Part shown: piece by piece, positions 46,175 through 55,980 of the stretch
How the letters are laid out: each line of letters opens with the position of its first letter
How positions within the stretch are numbered: the stretch's first letter is position 1
NCBI RefSeq assembly: GCF_017377775.1
Contig: NZ_JAFVLN010000011.1
Span: forward strand, 124,001 to 188,000
Reading direction: 5' to 3'
DNA length: 64,000 bases
Origin: Streptomyces sp. VRA16 Mangrove soil
GTDB taxonomy: Bacteria; Actinomycetota; Actinomycetes; Streptomycetales; Streptomycetaceae
Notes under the pieces: model-generated
Databases searched by the model: none
What the model was told of the DNA's origin: nothing
What the model saw: the letters and a program-made list of their open reading frames with translations, nothing else
Position numbers and translations under genes: made by a program

Positions 46175-46501
46175 ATGTCCGTACTCCGTGTTGCCCGTGC
46201 TGCCCGTGCGTCCCGGGCTTCTCACACCGCTCACCGTCTCCACCGACTCCCTCTTCCGCCGCGTCCACGCCTGCCCCGGATGCCCGCCTTCGTCCGGGCG
46301 TGGGGCGGAGCGGGCCGCGACGACGACTGGGCGGGCCGGGTCCGCAGCGAGCTCGCGCTCGATCTGCCGGACGAGGACATCGGCGAGGACCTCGACGACT
46401 GCCTCGACCTGTACGAGATGGGCAGCAAGCCGCGCTGCGAGGAGGCCGAGTACCTGGGCCTCCTCCAGGACGCGCGGGACCGGATCGCGTGGGGCCGCTG
46501 A
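46175..46501 (+). CDS. small acidic protein of unknown function
   Basis: A 108-residue protein if read from ATG 46175, which has a strong GGGAGGAAAG 8-9 nt upstream; a shorter 73-residue form from ATG 46280 lacks an SD. The N-terminal third is Arg-rich; the rest (DWAGRVRSELALDLPDEDIGEDLDDCLDLYEMG) is acidic and looks folded. Family not recognised. It lies between coaA and glmS and reads toward glmS. Confidence 0.55.
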   Translation: MSVLRVARAARASRASHTAHRLHRLPLPPRPRLPRMPAFVRAWGGAGRDDDWAGRVRSELALDLPDEDIGEDLDDCLDLYEMGSKPRCEEAEYLGLLQDARDRIAWGR

Positions 46502-46519
46502 ACTCGCACCGTACGGGCC

Positions 46520-46525
46520 TACGCT
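46520..46525 (+). promoter_or_regulatory. -10 element, likely leaderless glmS transcript
   Basis: TACGCT exactly 7 nt before the glmS ATG, with no SD in between. No clear -35. Confidence 0.5.
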
Positions 46526-46532
46526 GCGACGT

Positions 46533-48374
46533 ATGTGCGGAATCGTGGGATACGTAGGTTCACAGTCGGCTCATGACGTGGTGCTGGCGGGACTGAAGCG
46601 CCTGGAGTACCGGGGATACGACTCGGCGGGGATCGCGGTCGTCTCCGAGGGGGCGCTCGCCTCGGTCAAGAAGGCCGGAAAGCTCGCCAATCTGGAGAAG
46701 GCGCTGGTGGACCGGCCGCTGCCGGTCGGCGCCACCGGCATCGGGCACACCCGCTGGGCCACCCACGGCGGGCCCACGGACGCCAACGCGCACCCGCACC
46801 TGGACAACGCCTCCCGGGTCGCCGTCGTCCACAACGGCATCATCGAGAACTTCGCGGCGCTGCGCGAGGAGCTGGCCGGGCGCGGGCACCGGCTCGCCTC
46901 CGAGACGGACACCGAGGTCGTCGCGCATCTGCTCGGCGAGGAGTTCGCGGGCGACCTGGCGGAGGCGATGCGCCGGGTGTGCCGCCGTCTGGAGGGCGCG
47001 TTCACGCTGGTCGCGGTGCACGCGGACGCGCCGGACGTGGTCGTGGGCGCGCGCCGCAACTCGCCGCTCGTGGTGGGCGTGGGGGAGGGCGAGGCGTTCC
47101 TGGCCTCCGACGTGGCCGCGTTCATCGCGCACACCCGCTCCGCGATCGAGCTGGGCCAGGACCAGGTCGTCGAGCTGCGCCGGGACGCGGTGACGGTGAC
47201 GGACTTCGACGGGCGGGCCGCCGACGTGCGCAGGTACCACGTCGACTGGGACGCCTCCGCCGCCGAGAAGGGCGGCTACGACTACTTCATGCTCAAGGAG
47301 ATCGCCGAGCAGCCGAAGGCCGTCGCGGACACGCTGCTCGGCCGGATCGGCGCCGAGGGACAGCTCACGCTCGACGAACTGCGCATCCCCACCCAGGTGT
47401 TGAGGATGGTCGACAAGGTCGTCATCGTGGCGTGCGGCACCGCCTTCCACGCGGGGCTCATCGCCAAGTACGCCATCGAGCACTGGACCCGGATCCCGTG
47501 CGAGGTGGAGCTGGCGAGCGAGTTCCGCTACCGGGACCCGATCCTCGACGCCCGTTCGCTGGTCATCGCGATCTCGCAGTCCGGCGAGACGATGGACACG
47601 CTGATGGCGCTGCGCCACGCGCGCGAACAGGGCGCCACGGCCTTGGCCATCTGCAACACCAACGGCTCGACGATCCCGCGCGAGTCCGACGCCGTCCTGT
47701 ACACGCACGCCGGGCCCGAGGTCGCCGTCGCCTCCACCAAGGCGTTCCTGACGCAGCTGGTGGCCTGCTACCTGGTCGCGCTCTACCTGGGCCAGGTGCG
47801 GGGCACCAAGTGGGGCGACGAGATCCTGGCCGTCGTACGGGAGCTGGCACGCATGGCCGAGGAGGTCGAGCGGGTCCTGGAGACGATGGAGCCGGTGCGC
47901 GAGCTGGCCCGTTCGCTGGCGGATCAGGACACGGTGCTGTTCCTGGGCCGGCACGTGGGCTACCCGGTCGCCCTGGAGGGCGCCCTGAAGCTCAAGGAGC
48001 TCGCGTACATGCACGCCGAGGGTTTCGCGGCGGGCGAGCTCAAGCACGGGCCGATCGCGCTGATCGAGGACGGGGTGCCGGTGGTGGTGGTCGTGCCGTC
48101 GCCGCGCGGCCGGTCCGTCCTGCACGACAAGATCGTCTCCAACATCCAGGAGATCCGGGCGCGCGGGGCCCGCACGATCGTGATCGCGGAGGAGGGCGAC
48201 GAGGCGGTCGTCCCCTACGCGGACCATCTGGTGCGCGTACCGGCGACGCCCACGCTGCTCCAGCCGCTGGTCGCGACGGTGCCGCTGCAGGTCTTCGCGT
48301 GCGAGCTGGCGACGGCGCGGGGCAACGAGGTGGACCAGCCGCGCAATCTGGCGAAGTCGGTGACGGTGGAGTAG
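46533..48374 (+). CDS. glmS: glutamine-fructose-6-phosphate aminotransferase
   Basis: Makes glucosamine-6-P from fructose-6-P and glutamine; 613 residues. The N-terminal glutaminase begins MCGIVGYVG, with Cys2 as nucleophile after Met removal, then HTRWATHG and HNGIIENF. Two SIS domains carry the isomerase site (ACGTAFHAGL, SQSGETMDTLMAL, CNTNGSTI, LKLKELAYMHAEGFAAGELKHGP) and the end is PRNLAKSVTVE. No glmS ribozyme precedes it; the gap to the small gene is 31 nt. Confidence 0.97.
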   Translation: MCGIVGYVGSQSAHDVVLAGLKRLEYRGYDSAGIAVVSEGALASVKKAGKLANLEKALVDRPLPVGATGIGHTRWATHGGPTDANAHPHLDNASRVAVVHNGIIENFAALREELAGRGHRLASETDTEVVAHLLGEEFAGDLAEAMRRVCRRLEGAFTLVAVHADAPDVVVGARRNSPLVVGVGEGEAFLASDVAAFIAHTRSAIELGQDQVVELRRDAVTVTDFDGRAADVRRYHVDWDASAAEKGGYDYFMLKEIAEQPKAVADTLLGRIGAEGQLTLDELRIPTQVLRMVDKVVIVACGTAFHAGLIAKYAIEHWTRIPCEVELASEFRYRDPILDARSLVIAISQSGETMDTLMALRHAREQGATALAICNTNGSTIPRESDAVLYTHAGPEVAVASTKAFLTQLVACYLVALYLGQVRGTKWGDEILAVVRELARMAEEVERVLETMEPVRELARSLADQDTVLFLGRHVGYPVALEGALKLKELAYMHAEGFAAGELKHGPIALIEDGVPVVVVVPSPRGRSVLHDKIVSNIQEIRARGARTIVIAEEGDEAVVPYADHLVRVPATPTLLQPLVATVPLQVFACELATARGNEVDQPRNLAKSVTVE

Positions 48375-48415
48375 CCGGGGCCGGTTGTCAGTGGGCCGTG
48401 GCACAGTGCGCGGCC

Positions 48416-48595
48416 ATGGACGACGACGCGCTCTGGGCCGTCATCGAGGCCGCGCGGGCCGGGGCCGCCGACGCGTTCGACCGGGCCGCGGGCCGGGGCG
48501 TGGACGCCTTCCACGAAGCCTGGAAGACCTTTCGCGGGGGCGCCGGCTCCCGGCGCTGTCCGCCCTCCTCCTCCCGGCTCCGTAAGGTGCTCGCC
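48416..48595 (+). pseudogene. possible DUF4240-like remnant in frame with acpS
   Basis: A 60-codon stretch from ATG 48416 (MDDDALWAVIEAARAGAADA, then FHEAWKTFRGG) that runs without a stop into acpS. The opening resembles the N-terminus of DUF4240 proteins, but the rest of that domain is missing. No SD precedes it. It is either a decayed gene, a short leader peptide, or an extra N-terminal part of AcpS. Confidence 0.3.
48583..48588 (+). promoter_or_regulatory. -10 element, possible leaderless acpS transcript
   Basis: TAAGGT 7 nt before the acpS ATG. The same bases (AAGG) could also serve as a weak SD. Confidence 0.35.
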
Positions 48596-48967
48596 ATGAG
48601 CATCATCGGGGTCGGAATCGACGTGGCCGAGATCGAGCGGTTCGCGGCGGCGCTGGAGCGCACGCCAGGGATGGCCGGGCGGCTGTTCACGGACGCGGAG
48701 CTGCTGCTGCCCAGCGGCGAGCGGCGCGGGGTCGCCTCGCTGGCCGCCCGGTTCGCGGCGAAGGAGGCGGCGGCCAAGGCGCTGGGGGCGCCGAAGGGGC
48801 TGCGCTGGGCCGACGCCGAGGTGTACGTCGAGGAGAGCGGGCAGCCCCGGCTGCGGGTCAGCGGGACCGTGGCGGCGCGGGCCGCCGAGCTCGGGGTGCG
48901 GTCGTTCCACGTGTCGCTGAGCCATGACGCGGGGGTCGCCTCCGCCGTGGTGGTGGCGGAGGCGTAG
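48596..48967 (+). CDS. acpS: holo-[acyl-carrier-protein] synthase
   Basis: Transfers 4'-phosphopantetheine from CoA to ACPs; 123 residues. GVGIDVAEIERF (metal-binding Asp), ARFAAKEAAAKALG (Glu ligand) and FHVSLSHDAGVASAVVV are the family motifs. It follows glmS by 221 nt. The ATG at 48596 begins the family sequence. Confidence 0.95.
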   Translation: MSIIGVGIDVAEIERFAAALERTPGMAGRLFTDAELLLPSGERRGVASLAARFAAKEAAAKALGAPKGLRWADAEVYVEESGQPRLRVSGTVAARAAELGVRSFHVSLSHDAGVASAVVVAEA

Positions 48968-48976
48968 CCCGGCGTC

Positions 48977-49093
48977 AGAGCCTGTGTCTGAACCCCTGGC
49001 TGCGCCCCGACGCCCGGCGCGCACGGCGATCGCACGCACCGGACGCCGCTGCGCCCGCCCTTCGGGCGGACGACGGCGGTTCAGACACAGGCT

Positions 49094-49095
<2 letters not shown>
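48977..49095. mobile_element. 119-bp MITE-like element with 18-bp inverted ends
   Basis: AGAGCCTGTGTCTGAACC at 48977-48994 is repeated as its exact reverse complement at 49078-49095. The 83 bases between hold a CCGCCC-TTC-GGGCGG hairpin (49055-49069) and no coding frame. The spacing is too long for an intrinsic terminator. No clear target duplication. The right end supplies the stop region of the opposite M20 gene. Confidence 0.5.
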
Positions 49096-50349
<1,254 letters not shown>

Positions 50350-50353
<4 letters not shown>

Positions 50354-51642
50354 GAGTGCTGCTCGCTTTCTACGAGTTCCACGGGGGCGGGCGTGTCCGT
50401 CGGCCCGGGCAGGCCGAGGGAGCGGCGGAAGGCGGCCGAGTCCTGCGGGGTGACCAGGGCGAGCACGGCGGCCAGTACGGCGCCCAGGACCAGGAACCCG
50501 AAGGCGGCGGCGAAGCCCGCGCGGTCCGCGAGCAGGCCCATCGCGGTGGGCGCCACGACCCCGGCGAACTGCCCGCCGAAGGTGATCAGCCCGGCCCCCG
50601 CGCCGGTGAGCGCGGGCGGCAGGCTGCGCAGCGGCACCGCGAAGACGGGCATGTACGAGAGCGAGGACGAGGCGGTCGCCACGGTCATCCACGCGATGAA
50701 CGCGGTCGTCGTCGGCGCCGTCGCCATCAGGACCAGGGCGATCGCGGCCACGGTCATGGCGGGCACCACGATCAGCCGCTGCCGCCCTTCGAGCCGGTCC
50801 GAGAGCCGGCCGCCGACGATCACCGCGACGGCCGCCGCGCCCGCCGGGACCACCGCCAGCGCACCGGCCGAGGTCAGCGAGATGCCCCGCTCCTGGCTCA
50901 GATACGAGGGCACCCAGGTGTTCAGGCCCCAGACGATGATGTCGTAGCCGAAGAACATCGCGGCGAAGCCCCACATGGCGGGGGAGCGCAGCACGGCGCG
51001 GGTGCCGCCGGACGTCCGGGCCACCGGGGCGCCGGAGTCCTGCCCGGTCCGCGGTCCCGGCAGCCACAGCCGGACCGCCGCCAGCACGAACACCCCGACG
51101 CCCGCCACGGTGAAGAACGCCGAGCGCCAGCCGAAGTGGATGATCAGCGGGGCCGCGACCAGCGGCGCGACCACGGCGCCGACGGCGTTCGCGGACTGCA
51201 CGACACCGTTGGCGCTCATCCGCTGGCCCGGCGTGGTCCGCTCGGTGACGGCCTTCATCGAGGCGCCGGGGAAGATCCCCTCCGCCGCCCCGAACAGGAA
51301 CCGCACCACGAGCAGCATCGCGAACGACCCGGCGAGCCCGGTCAGCGCGGTGAACGCCGACCAGACCAGCAGCGCCCAGCAGGTGACCCGCTTGGCGCCG
51401 AACCGGTCGGCGAGCATCCCGCCGGGGATCTGGAAGGCGGCGTAGGCGAGGAAGAACGCCGAGACGGCGAGCCCCTGTTCGGTGCGGCTGAGGTCGAACT
51501 CCTCGCCGATCGAGGGGAGCGCGAGATTGATGACGAGCCGGTCGACGTAGTCGATCAGCCAGGCGCCGAAGAGCAGCGCGACCGTGATCTTCGCGCCTCG
51601 GTCGAGGCGCTCCCTGGCACGGGGCGGGGCCGGTGGAGCCAC
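50350..51642 (-). CDS. MFS transporter (anion:cation symporter type)
   Basis: A 430-residue, 12-TM transporter. LIDYVDRLVINLALPSIGEEFDLSRTEQGL and GGMLADRFGAKR resemble the ACS family that takes up organic anions. The GTG at 51642 follows AAGGAG by 5 nt. It is co-translated with the M20 amidohydrolase and divergent from an Lrp-type regulator, a common arrangement for catabolism of an N-acyl or amino acid substrate. Confidence 0.85.
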
Positions 51643-51732
51643 GGGCACTCCTTCTAGAGTGGGCGTCGCGGGCAGGTGGTGCGGCTCGGAAGTGGGGACA
51701 GAGTCCGGCCACCGCACAGAAAGGCGCGAAGA

Positions 51733-52866
51733 ATGCAGGAAACCGGCAGGCAGACCGCTTCGAAGCCGGATTCCGCCGGTGACGCCGGTGGTGCCGATGT
51801 TGTCGGTGACGTCGGTGACGTCGGTGACGTCGGTGACGTCGGTGACGTCGGCCGTGACGGGACCGGCTTCGAGGAGCTCGACCTCGCGCTGGTCGACGCC
51901 CTGCAGACCGACCCCCGCGCCCCCTGGACCCGGATCGGGCCGGCCGTCGGCATCGACGCGACGACCGCGGCCCGCCGCTGGGCGCGCCTGGAGGGCGCGG
52001 GCCTCGCCTGGGTCACGGCGTACGCGGGCCCGGTGTTCGCGGCCGTCGGCTACATCGAGGTCACGTGCAGGCCGCGCCGCCTCGCCGAGCTGAGCGAGCG
52101 GCTCACGGGCCTGCCGTGGGTGCTCAGCGTCGAGCACGTCGTCGGCGACTTCGACCTGTTCCTGACCGTCGCGGCGGCCGATCTGCCCTCCCTCGGCCGC
52201 CGCGTGCGCACCGACCTCGGCCTGCTGCCCGGCGTCCGGTCCACCCGCACCCGGCTCGGCATCCGCGTCTACCGGGAGGGCAGCGGCTGGAAGGTACGGG
52301 CCCTGGAACCGGCGGGCCGGGCCCGCCTCGAAGGGGCGCGGCCCGCCGCCCATGCCCGGTTCGGCGGCCTGGAGCCGCACCGGGCGCGCGGCGCTCTCGA
52401 CCCCCGGCTGCTGACCGCGCTCGGCGCCGACGGACGCGCCGGCTGGGCCGAACTCGCCGCGCGCACCGGCCTGAGCGAGTCCACGGTGCGCCGCCGCCTC
52501 ACCCGTGAACTGCGCGACCAGAAGATCCTGGTCCGCTGCGACCTGGCCCAGCAGGTCGCGGGCTGGCCGGCCGTCACCACGTACCGGGCGACCGTCCCGC
52601 ACGGCGAGCTCGACGCGACCGGCGCGGCGCTCGCCCGGCTGCCGCAGGTCCGGCTGTGCGCGTCCGTCACCGGATCGTGCAACCTGCTCTTCTCCGTGTG
52701 GCTGCGCGACCTCGACGGGATCGCGGCCCTGGAGTCACTGCTCGACGAACGCTTCCCGCGGCTGCGGGTCCAGGACCGCACGGTCACCCTGAGCACGGCC
52801 AAGCGCATGGGGCGGATCCTGGACGACGGCGGGCGGGCGGTGCGGCACGTGCCGATCGCGGTGTGA
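51733..52866 (+). CDS. tandem Lrp/AsnC-type transcriptional regulator
   Basis: A 377-residue regulator with two AsnC units. HTH 1 (ELDLALVDALQTDPRAPWTRIGPAVGID, about 46-95) is followed by an Lrp ligand domain; HTH 2 (LTALGADGRAGWAELAARTGLSESTVRRRL, from about 223) by a second. The N-terminus contains five VGD repeats (residues 24-38) from a 9-bp tandem repeat. It is divergent from the transporter/amidohydrolase pair and likely controls it in response to an amino-acid-like ligand. ATG 51733 chosen. Confidence 0.85.
   Translation: MQETGRQTASKPDSAGDAGGADVVGDVGDVGDVGDVGDVGRDGTGFEELDLALVDALQTDPRAPWTRIGPAVGIDATTAARRWARLEGAGLAWVTAYAGPVFAAVGYIEVTCRPRRLAELSERLTGLPWVLSVEHVVGDFDLFLTVAAADLPSLGRRVRTDLGLLPGVRSTRTRLGIRVYREGSGWKVRALEPAGRARLEGARPAAHARFGGLEPHRARGALDPRLLTALGADGRAGWAELAARTGLSESTVRRRLTRELRDQKILVRCDLAQQVAGWPAVTTYRATVPHGELDATGAALARLPQVRLCASVTGSCNLLFSVWLRDLDGIAALESLLDERFPRLRVQDRTVTLSTAKRMGRILDDGGRAVRHVPIAV
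51802..51846 (+). repeat. 9-bp tandem repeat, five copies
   Basis: GTCGGTGAC repeated five times exactly, encoding VGD units in the N-terminal linker of the Lrp-type regulator. In-frame, so copy-number change would lengthen or shorten the linker without a frameshift. Confidence 0.95.
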
Positions 52867-52884
52867 GCGGGGCCGCGCGACGGT

Positions 52885-54318
52885 TCAGCCGTCCTGGACG
52901 CTCCGCCACGCCGCCCGCACCGCGCCTGCCACGTCCTGGGCCGACACCGGCGCCCCGTCCGCCGCGAAACGGGCCGCGAGGCCGTGCAGGTACGCGCCCG
53001 CCGACGCCGCGTCCAGCGGGTGCAGGCCCGCTGCCAGCAGGGAGCCCGTCAGGCCCGAGAGCACGTCGCCGCTGCCCGCGGTGGCGAGCCACGGGGTGCC
53101 GGTCGGATTGACGCGGGCCGCGGCGCCGGAGGGGGCCGCGACGAGCGTTGTCGAGCCCTTCAGGAGGGTCGTGGCCCGATAGCGCTTCGCCAACTCCCGT
53201 ACCGATTGCAGGCGTTGGCCCTCCACCTCGTCCCGGGCCACGCCGAGGAGCGCCGCCGCCTCCCCGGCGTGCGGGGTGAGCAGGGTGGGGGCCGTCCGGG
53301 CGCGCACGGCGGCGGCGCCCGCCAGACGCAGGCCGTCCGCGTCGATCAGCACCGGCACGTCCGACGCCAGGACGTCGGGGAGCGCGGAGGCGTCGTCGCC
53401 GAGGCCGGGGCCGATCACCCAGGACTGGACGCGGCCCGCCTTCGCCGGGGGTCCCGCCGACACCAGCGTCTCCGGGAAGCGGGCCAGGACCGCGTCCGCC
53501 GCCGGGCCCACGTAGCGCACCGCGCCCGCGCCGCCGTGCAGGGCGCCCGCCACCGCCAGGACCGCCGCCCCCGGATAGCGGGCCGAACCCGCCACCACGC
53601 CGACCACGCCCCGGCGGTACTTGTCGCTCTCGCCCGTCGGGCTCGGCAGCAGCTCCGCCACGTCCGCGTGCTGCAGGGCCTCCAACCGGGCGTCGGCGGG
53701 CGGGAGTTCGAGTCCGATGTCCACCAGCCGGAGCGCGCCCGCGTACTCGCGCGCCGGGTCGATCAGCAGGCCCGGCTTGTACGTGCCGAAGGTGACCGTC
53801 GCGTCCGCGCGGACCGCGTCGCCGTGCACCTCGCCGGTGTTCGCGTCCACCCCGCTGGGCAGGTCCACCGCGACCACGAGTCCCCGTGCGGCCTCGGCCA
53901 GTTGGGCCGCGCGCGGGCGCAGGCCGCCCTTGCCGCCGATGCCCACGATGCCGTCCAGGACCAGATCGGCCCGGCCCACGAGCTCCGGCGCCGCCGGGGT
54001 CTGCGCGTCCAAGGCCGTGCCGCCCGCCGCGCGCAGCGCCGCGACGCCGCCGGGGTGCGCCCGGTCCGGGGCGAGCAGCAGCGCGGTGACCCCGGCGCCG
54101 CGGCGGGCCAGGCGGGCGCCGGCGTACAGCGCGTCGCCGCCGTTGTCGCCCGAGCCGACCAGCAGCGCGACCCGGGCCCCGTACACCTTGCCGAGCAGGT
54201 CGGCGCAGGCGGCGGCGAGTCCGGCGGCCGCCCGTTGCATCAGGGCGCCTTCCGGCAGGCGCGCCATCAGTGCGCGTTCGGCGGTCCTGACCGTTTCCAC
54301 GTCGTAGGCAGTGCGCAT
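52885..54318 (-). CDS. nnr: bifunctional NAD(P)HX epimerase/dehydratase
   Basis: Repairs hydrated NAD(P)H; 477 residues. The N-terminal epimerase (YjeF_N) has GSGDNGGDALYAGARL and VAVDLPSGVDANTGEV; the C-terminal ADP-dependent dehydratase has LTPHAGEAAALLG, LLKGSTTLVA and WLATAGSGDVLSGLTG. It is converging with the Lrp gene (18-nt gap) and starts 1 nt after the stop of the alpha/beta hydrolase, so tetR-hydrolase-nnr may form one transcript. It points opposite to acpS and alr, its usual companions. Confidence 0.95.
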   Translation of the reverse strand: MRTAYDVETVRTAERALMARLPEGALMQRAAAGLAAACADLLGKVYGARVALLVGSGDNGGDALYAGARLARRGAGVTALLLAPDRAHPGGVAALRAAGGTALDAQTPAAPELVGRADLVLDGIVGIGGKGGLRPRAAQLAEAARGLVVAVDLPSGVDANTGEVHGDAVRADATVTFGTYKPGLLIDPAREYAGALRLVDIGLELPPADARLEALQHADVAELLPSPTGESDKYRRGVVGVVAGSARYPGAAVLAVAGALHGGAGAVRYVGPAADAVLARFPETLVSAGPPAKAGRVQSWVIGPGLGDDASALPDVLASDVPVLIDADGLRLAGAAAVRARTAPTLLTPHAGEAAALLGVARDEVEGQRLQSVRELAKRYRATTLLKGSTTLVAAPSGAAARVNPTGTPWLATAGSGDVLSGLTGSLLAAGLHPLDAASAGAYLHGLAARFAADGAPVSAQDVAGAVRAAWRSVQDG

Positions 54319-54319
54319 G

Positions 54320-55159
54320 TCATCGAGTGTCCCCCAGAAGGTGGGCGCGCAGCAGGTCCGCCGTTTCGGCCGGATGGGTCGACCAGCCGTTGTGGGCGCC
54401 CGGGAAGTCCGCCAGGCGGATGCCCAGCGCGTCCGCCAGCAGCGCCGCCGGGCGGGACGGGAGGTGCGGGCGGGTCTCCTCGCCCGTCGCCAGGGTGAGT
54501 TTTCCGGACGACTTCGCGAGCGCCGCCAGATCGGGCACGTATGCCGCGAAGCTGCGGTGCTCGTACTGGATCGCGAGGGGTGCGTTCGCCGTCACACGCG
54601 CGAGCATCTCCTGGGTGCGGGGCGGGAGTTCGGGGTCGGCGAGCCACGGAGCGGGCCGCATCGCACCGCCGATGCCGTGCAGGAAGCGCTCGCCCGCCGC
54701 CTGCAGGCCCTGTGTCATGAAGAGCTCGTACACCTCGTCGAAGAACGCCAACTGCTCGGCCGCGTCCGGGAGCACGGACCACGACGGCGGCTCGTGCGCC
54801 ACCACCGCGCGCAGCCGCTCCGGGTGGCGGGCCAGGAGGTCGAGGGCGACGATCGCGCCGCTGGACGCGCCCGCCACGTACGCCGGTTCGCCGGGCGCCA
54901 CCGCGTCCAGGAGGCGCAGCGCGTCGTCCGCGTGGTCCGGCACCCGCTGCTCGGTCCACGGCCCGTCCAGGGTGCTGCGCGAGTAGCCGCGCGGATCGTG
55001 CGTGAGCACCGTGAAGTCCGCGGCGAGGGCGTCCGCGACCGGGTCGAGGACCGCCGCGTCGCCGCCCGCGCCGGGCAGCAGGAGCAGGGCGGGGCCGCTG
55101 CCGCGGGTCTCGTGGTGCAGGGTCGCGCCGGGCACGGCGAGCGTGTGCGAGGTGATCAA
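54320..55159 (-). CDS. alpha/beta hydrolase
   Basis: A 279-residue alpha/beta-hydrolase. Oxyanion region LLLPGAGGDAAV; nucleophile elbow GASSGAIVAL (Ser); Asp/His expected late (GAHNGWSTHP). The TTG at 55159 overlaps the tetR TGA (TTGA) and follows GGAGAAGGA, so translational coupling decides the start; upstream in-frame codons belong to tetR repeats. It is probably the target enzyme of the adjacent TetR regulator. Substrate unknown. Confidence 0.78.
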   Translation of the reverse strand: MITSHTLAVPGATLHHETRGSGPALLLLPGAGGDAAVLDPVADALAADFTVLTHDPRGYSRSTLDGPWTEQRVPDHADDALRLLDAVAPGEPAYVAGASSGAIVALDLLARHPERLRAVVAHEPPSWSVLPDAAEQLAFFDEVYELFMTQGLQAAGERFLHGIGGAMRPAPWLADPELPPRTQEMLARVTANAPLAIQYEHRSFAAYVPDLAALAKSSGKLTLATGEETRPHLPSRPAALLADALGIRLADFPGAHNGWSTHPAETADLLRAHLLGDTR

Positions 55160-55815
55160 CGGTCCTTCTCCTGTGACGTGTCGGGGTCCTTCTCCTGTGA
55201 CGTGCCGGGGGCCGGCTCCTGTCGGTCCGGCTCCTGTGACGTGTCGGGGCCCGGCCAGTGGGAGAGCGCGATGTGCAGCGCCTCCAGGGTGTTCGCCCAC
55301 GACAGCTCCACGTCCCGGTGGTGGCGGAAGCCGCCCGCCAGTTCCAGGGTCACGAAACCGTGGAACGTGCTGCGCAGCAGCCGCACCGCGTCGGTCAGCG
55401 CCGGTTCCGTGAGCCCGTACCCCTGGAGCAGGGCGTAGGGGCCGGTGAGGTTGCGGCGCAGGCCCGGGTGGTCGTCGAGCGCCGACGGGGCGAGCCGCAG
55501 CTGCGTCGCCGCGTACCGGCCCGGGTGCTCCAGGCCGAAGGTGCGGTAGGCGTGCGCGAAGGCGAGCAGCGCGTCGCGCCCCGAGCGGCCCGCCAGCGCG
55601 TCCGAGATCCGGTCCGCGAGGTCGAGGCCCGACAGGACCGCGACCCGGGCGCTCAGATCGGAGAGATTGCGGACGTGCGCGTACAGGCTCGCGTCCTTCA
55701 CGCCGAAGCCGCGGGCGAGCGCCGCGACGGTGATGTTCTCGAAGCCGACCGTGTCCGCGAGGTCGGCGGCGGCCGCCACCACGCGTTCCCTGGTCAGGCC
55801 CGCTCTGGCCATCAT
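55156..55815 (-). CDS. TetR-family transcriptional regulator
   Basis: A 219-residue repressor. HTH is at about 24-46 (NITVAALARGFGVKDASLYAHVRN) and the ligand domain resembles TetR_C proteins with WHG-like LLRSTFHGFVTLE. The last 30 residues are a repeat-derived acidic tail (PDTSQEPDRQ.., GTSQEKDPDTSQEKD). ATG 55815 has GGAGGA at 7 nt. The likely operator lies directly upstream at 55859-55894. Confidence 0.88.
   Translation of the reverse strand: MMARAGLTRERVVAAAADLADTVGFENITVAALARGFGVKDASLYAHVRNLSDLSARVAVLSGLDLADRISDALAGRSGRDALLAFAHAYRTFGLEHPGRYAATQLRLAPSALDDHPGLRRNLTGPYALLQGYGLTEPALTDAVRLLRSTFHGFVTLELAGGFRHHRDVELSWANTLEALHIALSHWPGPDTSQEPDRQEPAPGTSQEKDPDTSQEKDR
55161..55247 (-). repeat. 24-bp imperfect tandem repeat in the tetR 3' end
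   Basis: Two copies of a 24-bp unit (55161-55184 and 55185-55208, one difference), followed by a degenerate copy up to 55247. They encode the repeated DTSQE tail and place SD-like GGAG repeats before the next gene. Confidence 0.85.
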
Positions 55816-55858
55816 CCGGGTCCTCCGTCCCGTCCTCCCGGGGCTGCCCGGGACCGTT

Positions 55859-55894
55859 CCTAGGGGCCCTAGGTTTCTGCTTACGATACCTAGG
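55859..55894. promoter_or_regulatory. CCTAGG operator cluster upstream of tetR
   Basis: CCTAGGG-G-CCCTAGG (55859-55873) is a perfect inverted repeat with a one-base centre; a third CCTAGG lies at 55889-55894. Its position 45-80 nt before tetR fits autoregulation. Confidence 0.55.
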
Positions 55895-55980
55895 CGGACG
55901 TAGGCCGATCCATCGCTTTTCGCGAGGCGCGCCGCGCGGGTGCCCGTGTTCGGCCGTGCGGCCGGGGTTCCCTCACGCCC

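Noticed and set aside
46502..46532. glmS ribozyme upstream of glmS
   Set aside because: Only 31 nt separate the previous gene from glmS, too short for the ribozyme.
46979..48967. 662-codon frame ending in acpS
   Set aside because: Most of it is out of frame with glmS; only the acpS part is real, with the 48416-48595 stretch left as an open question.
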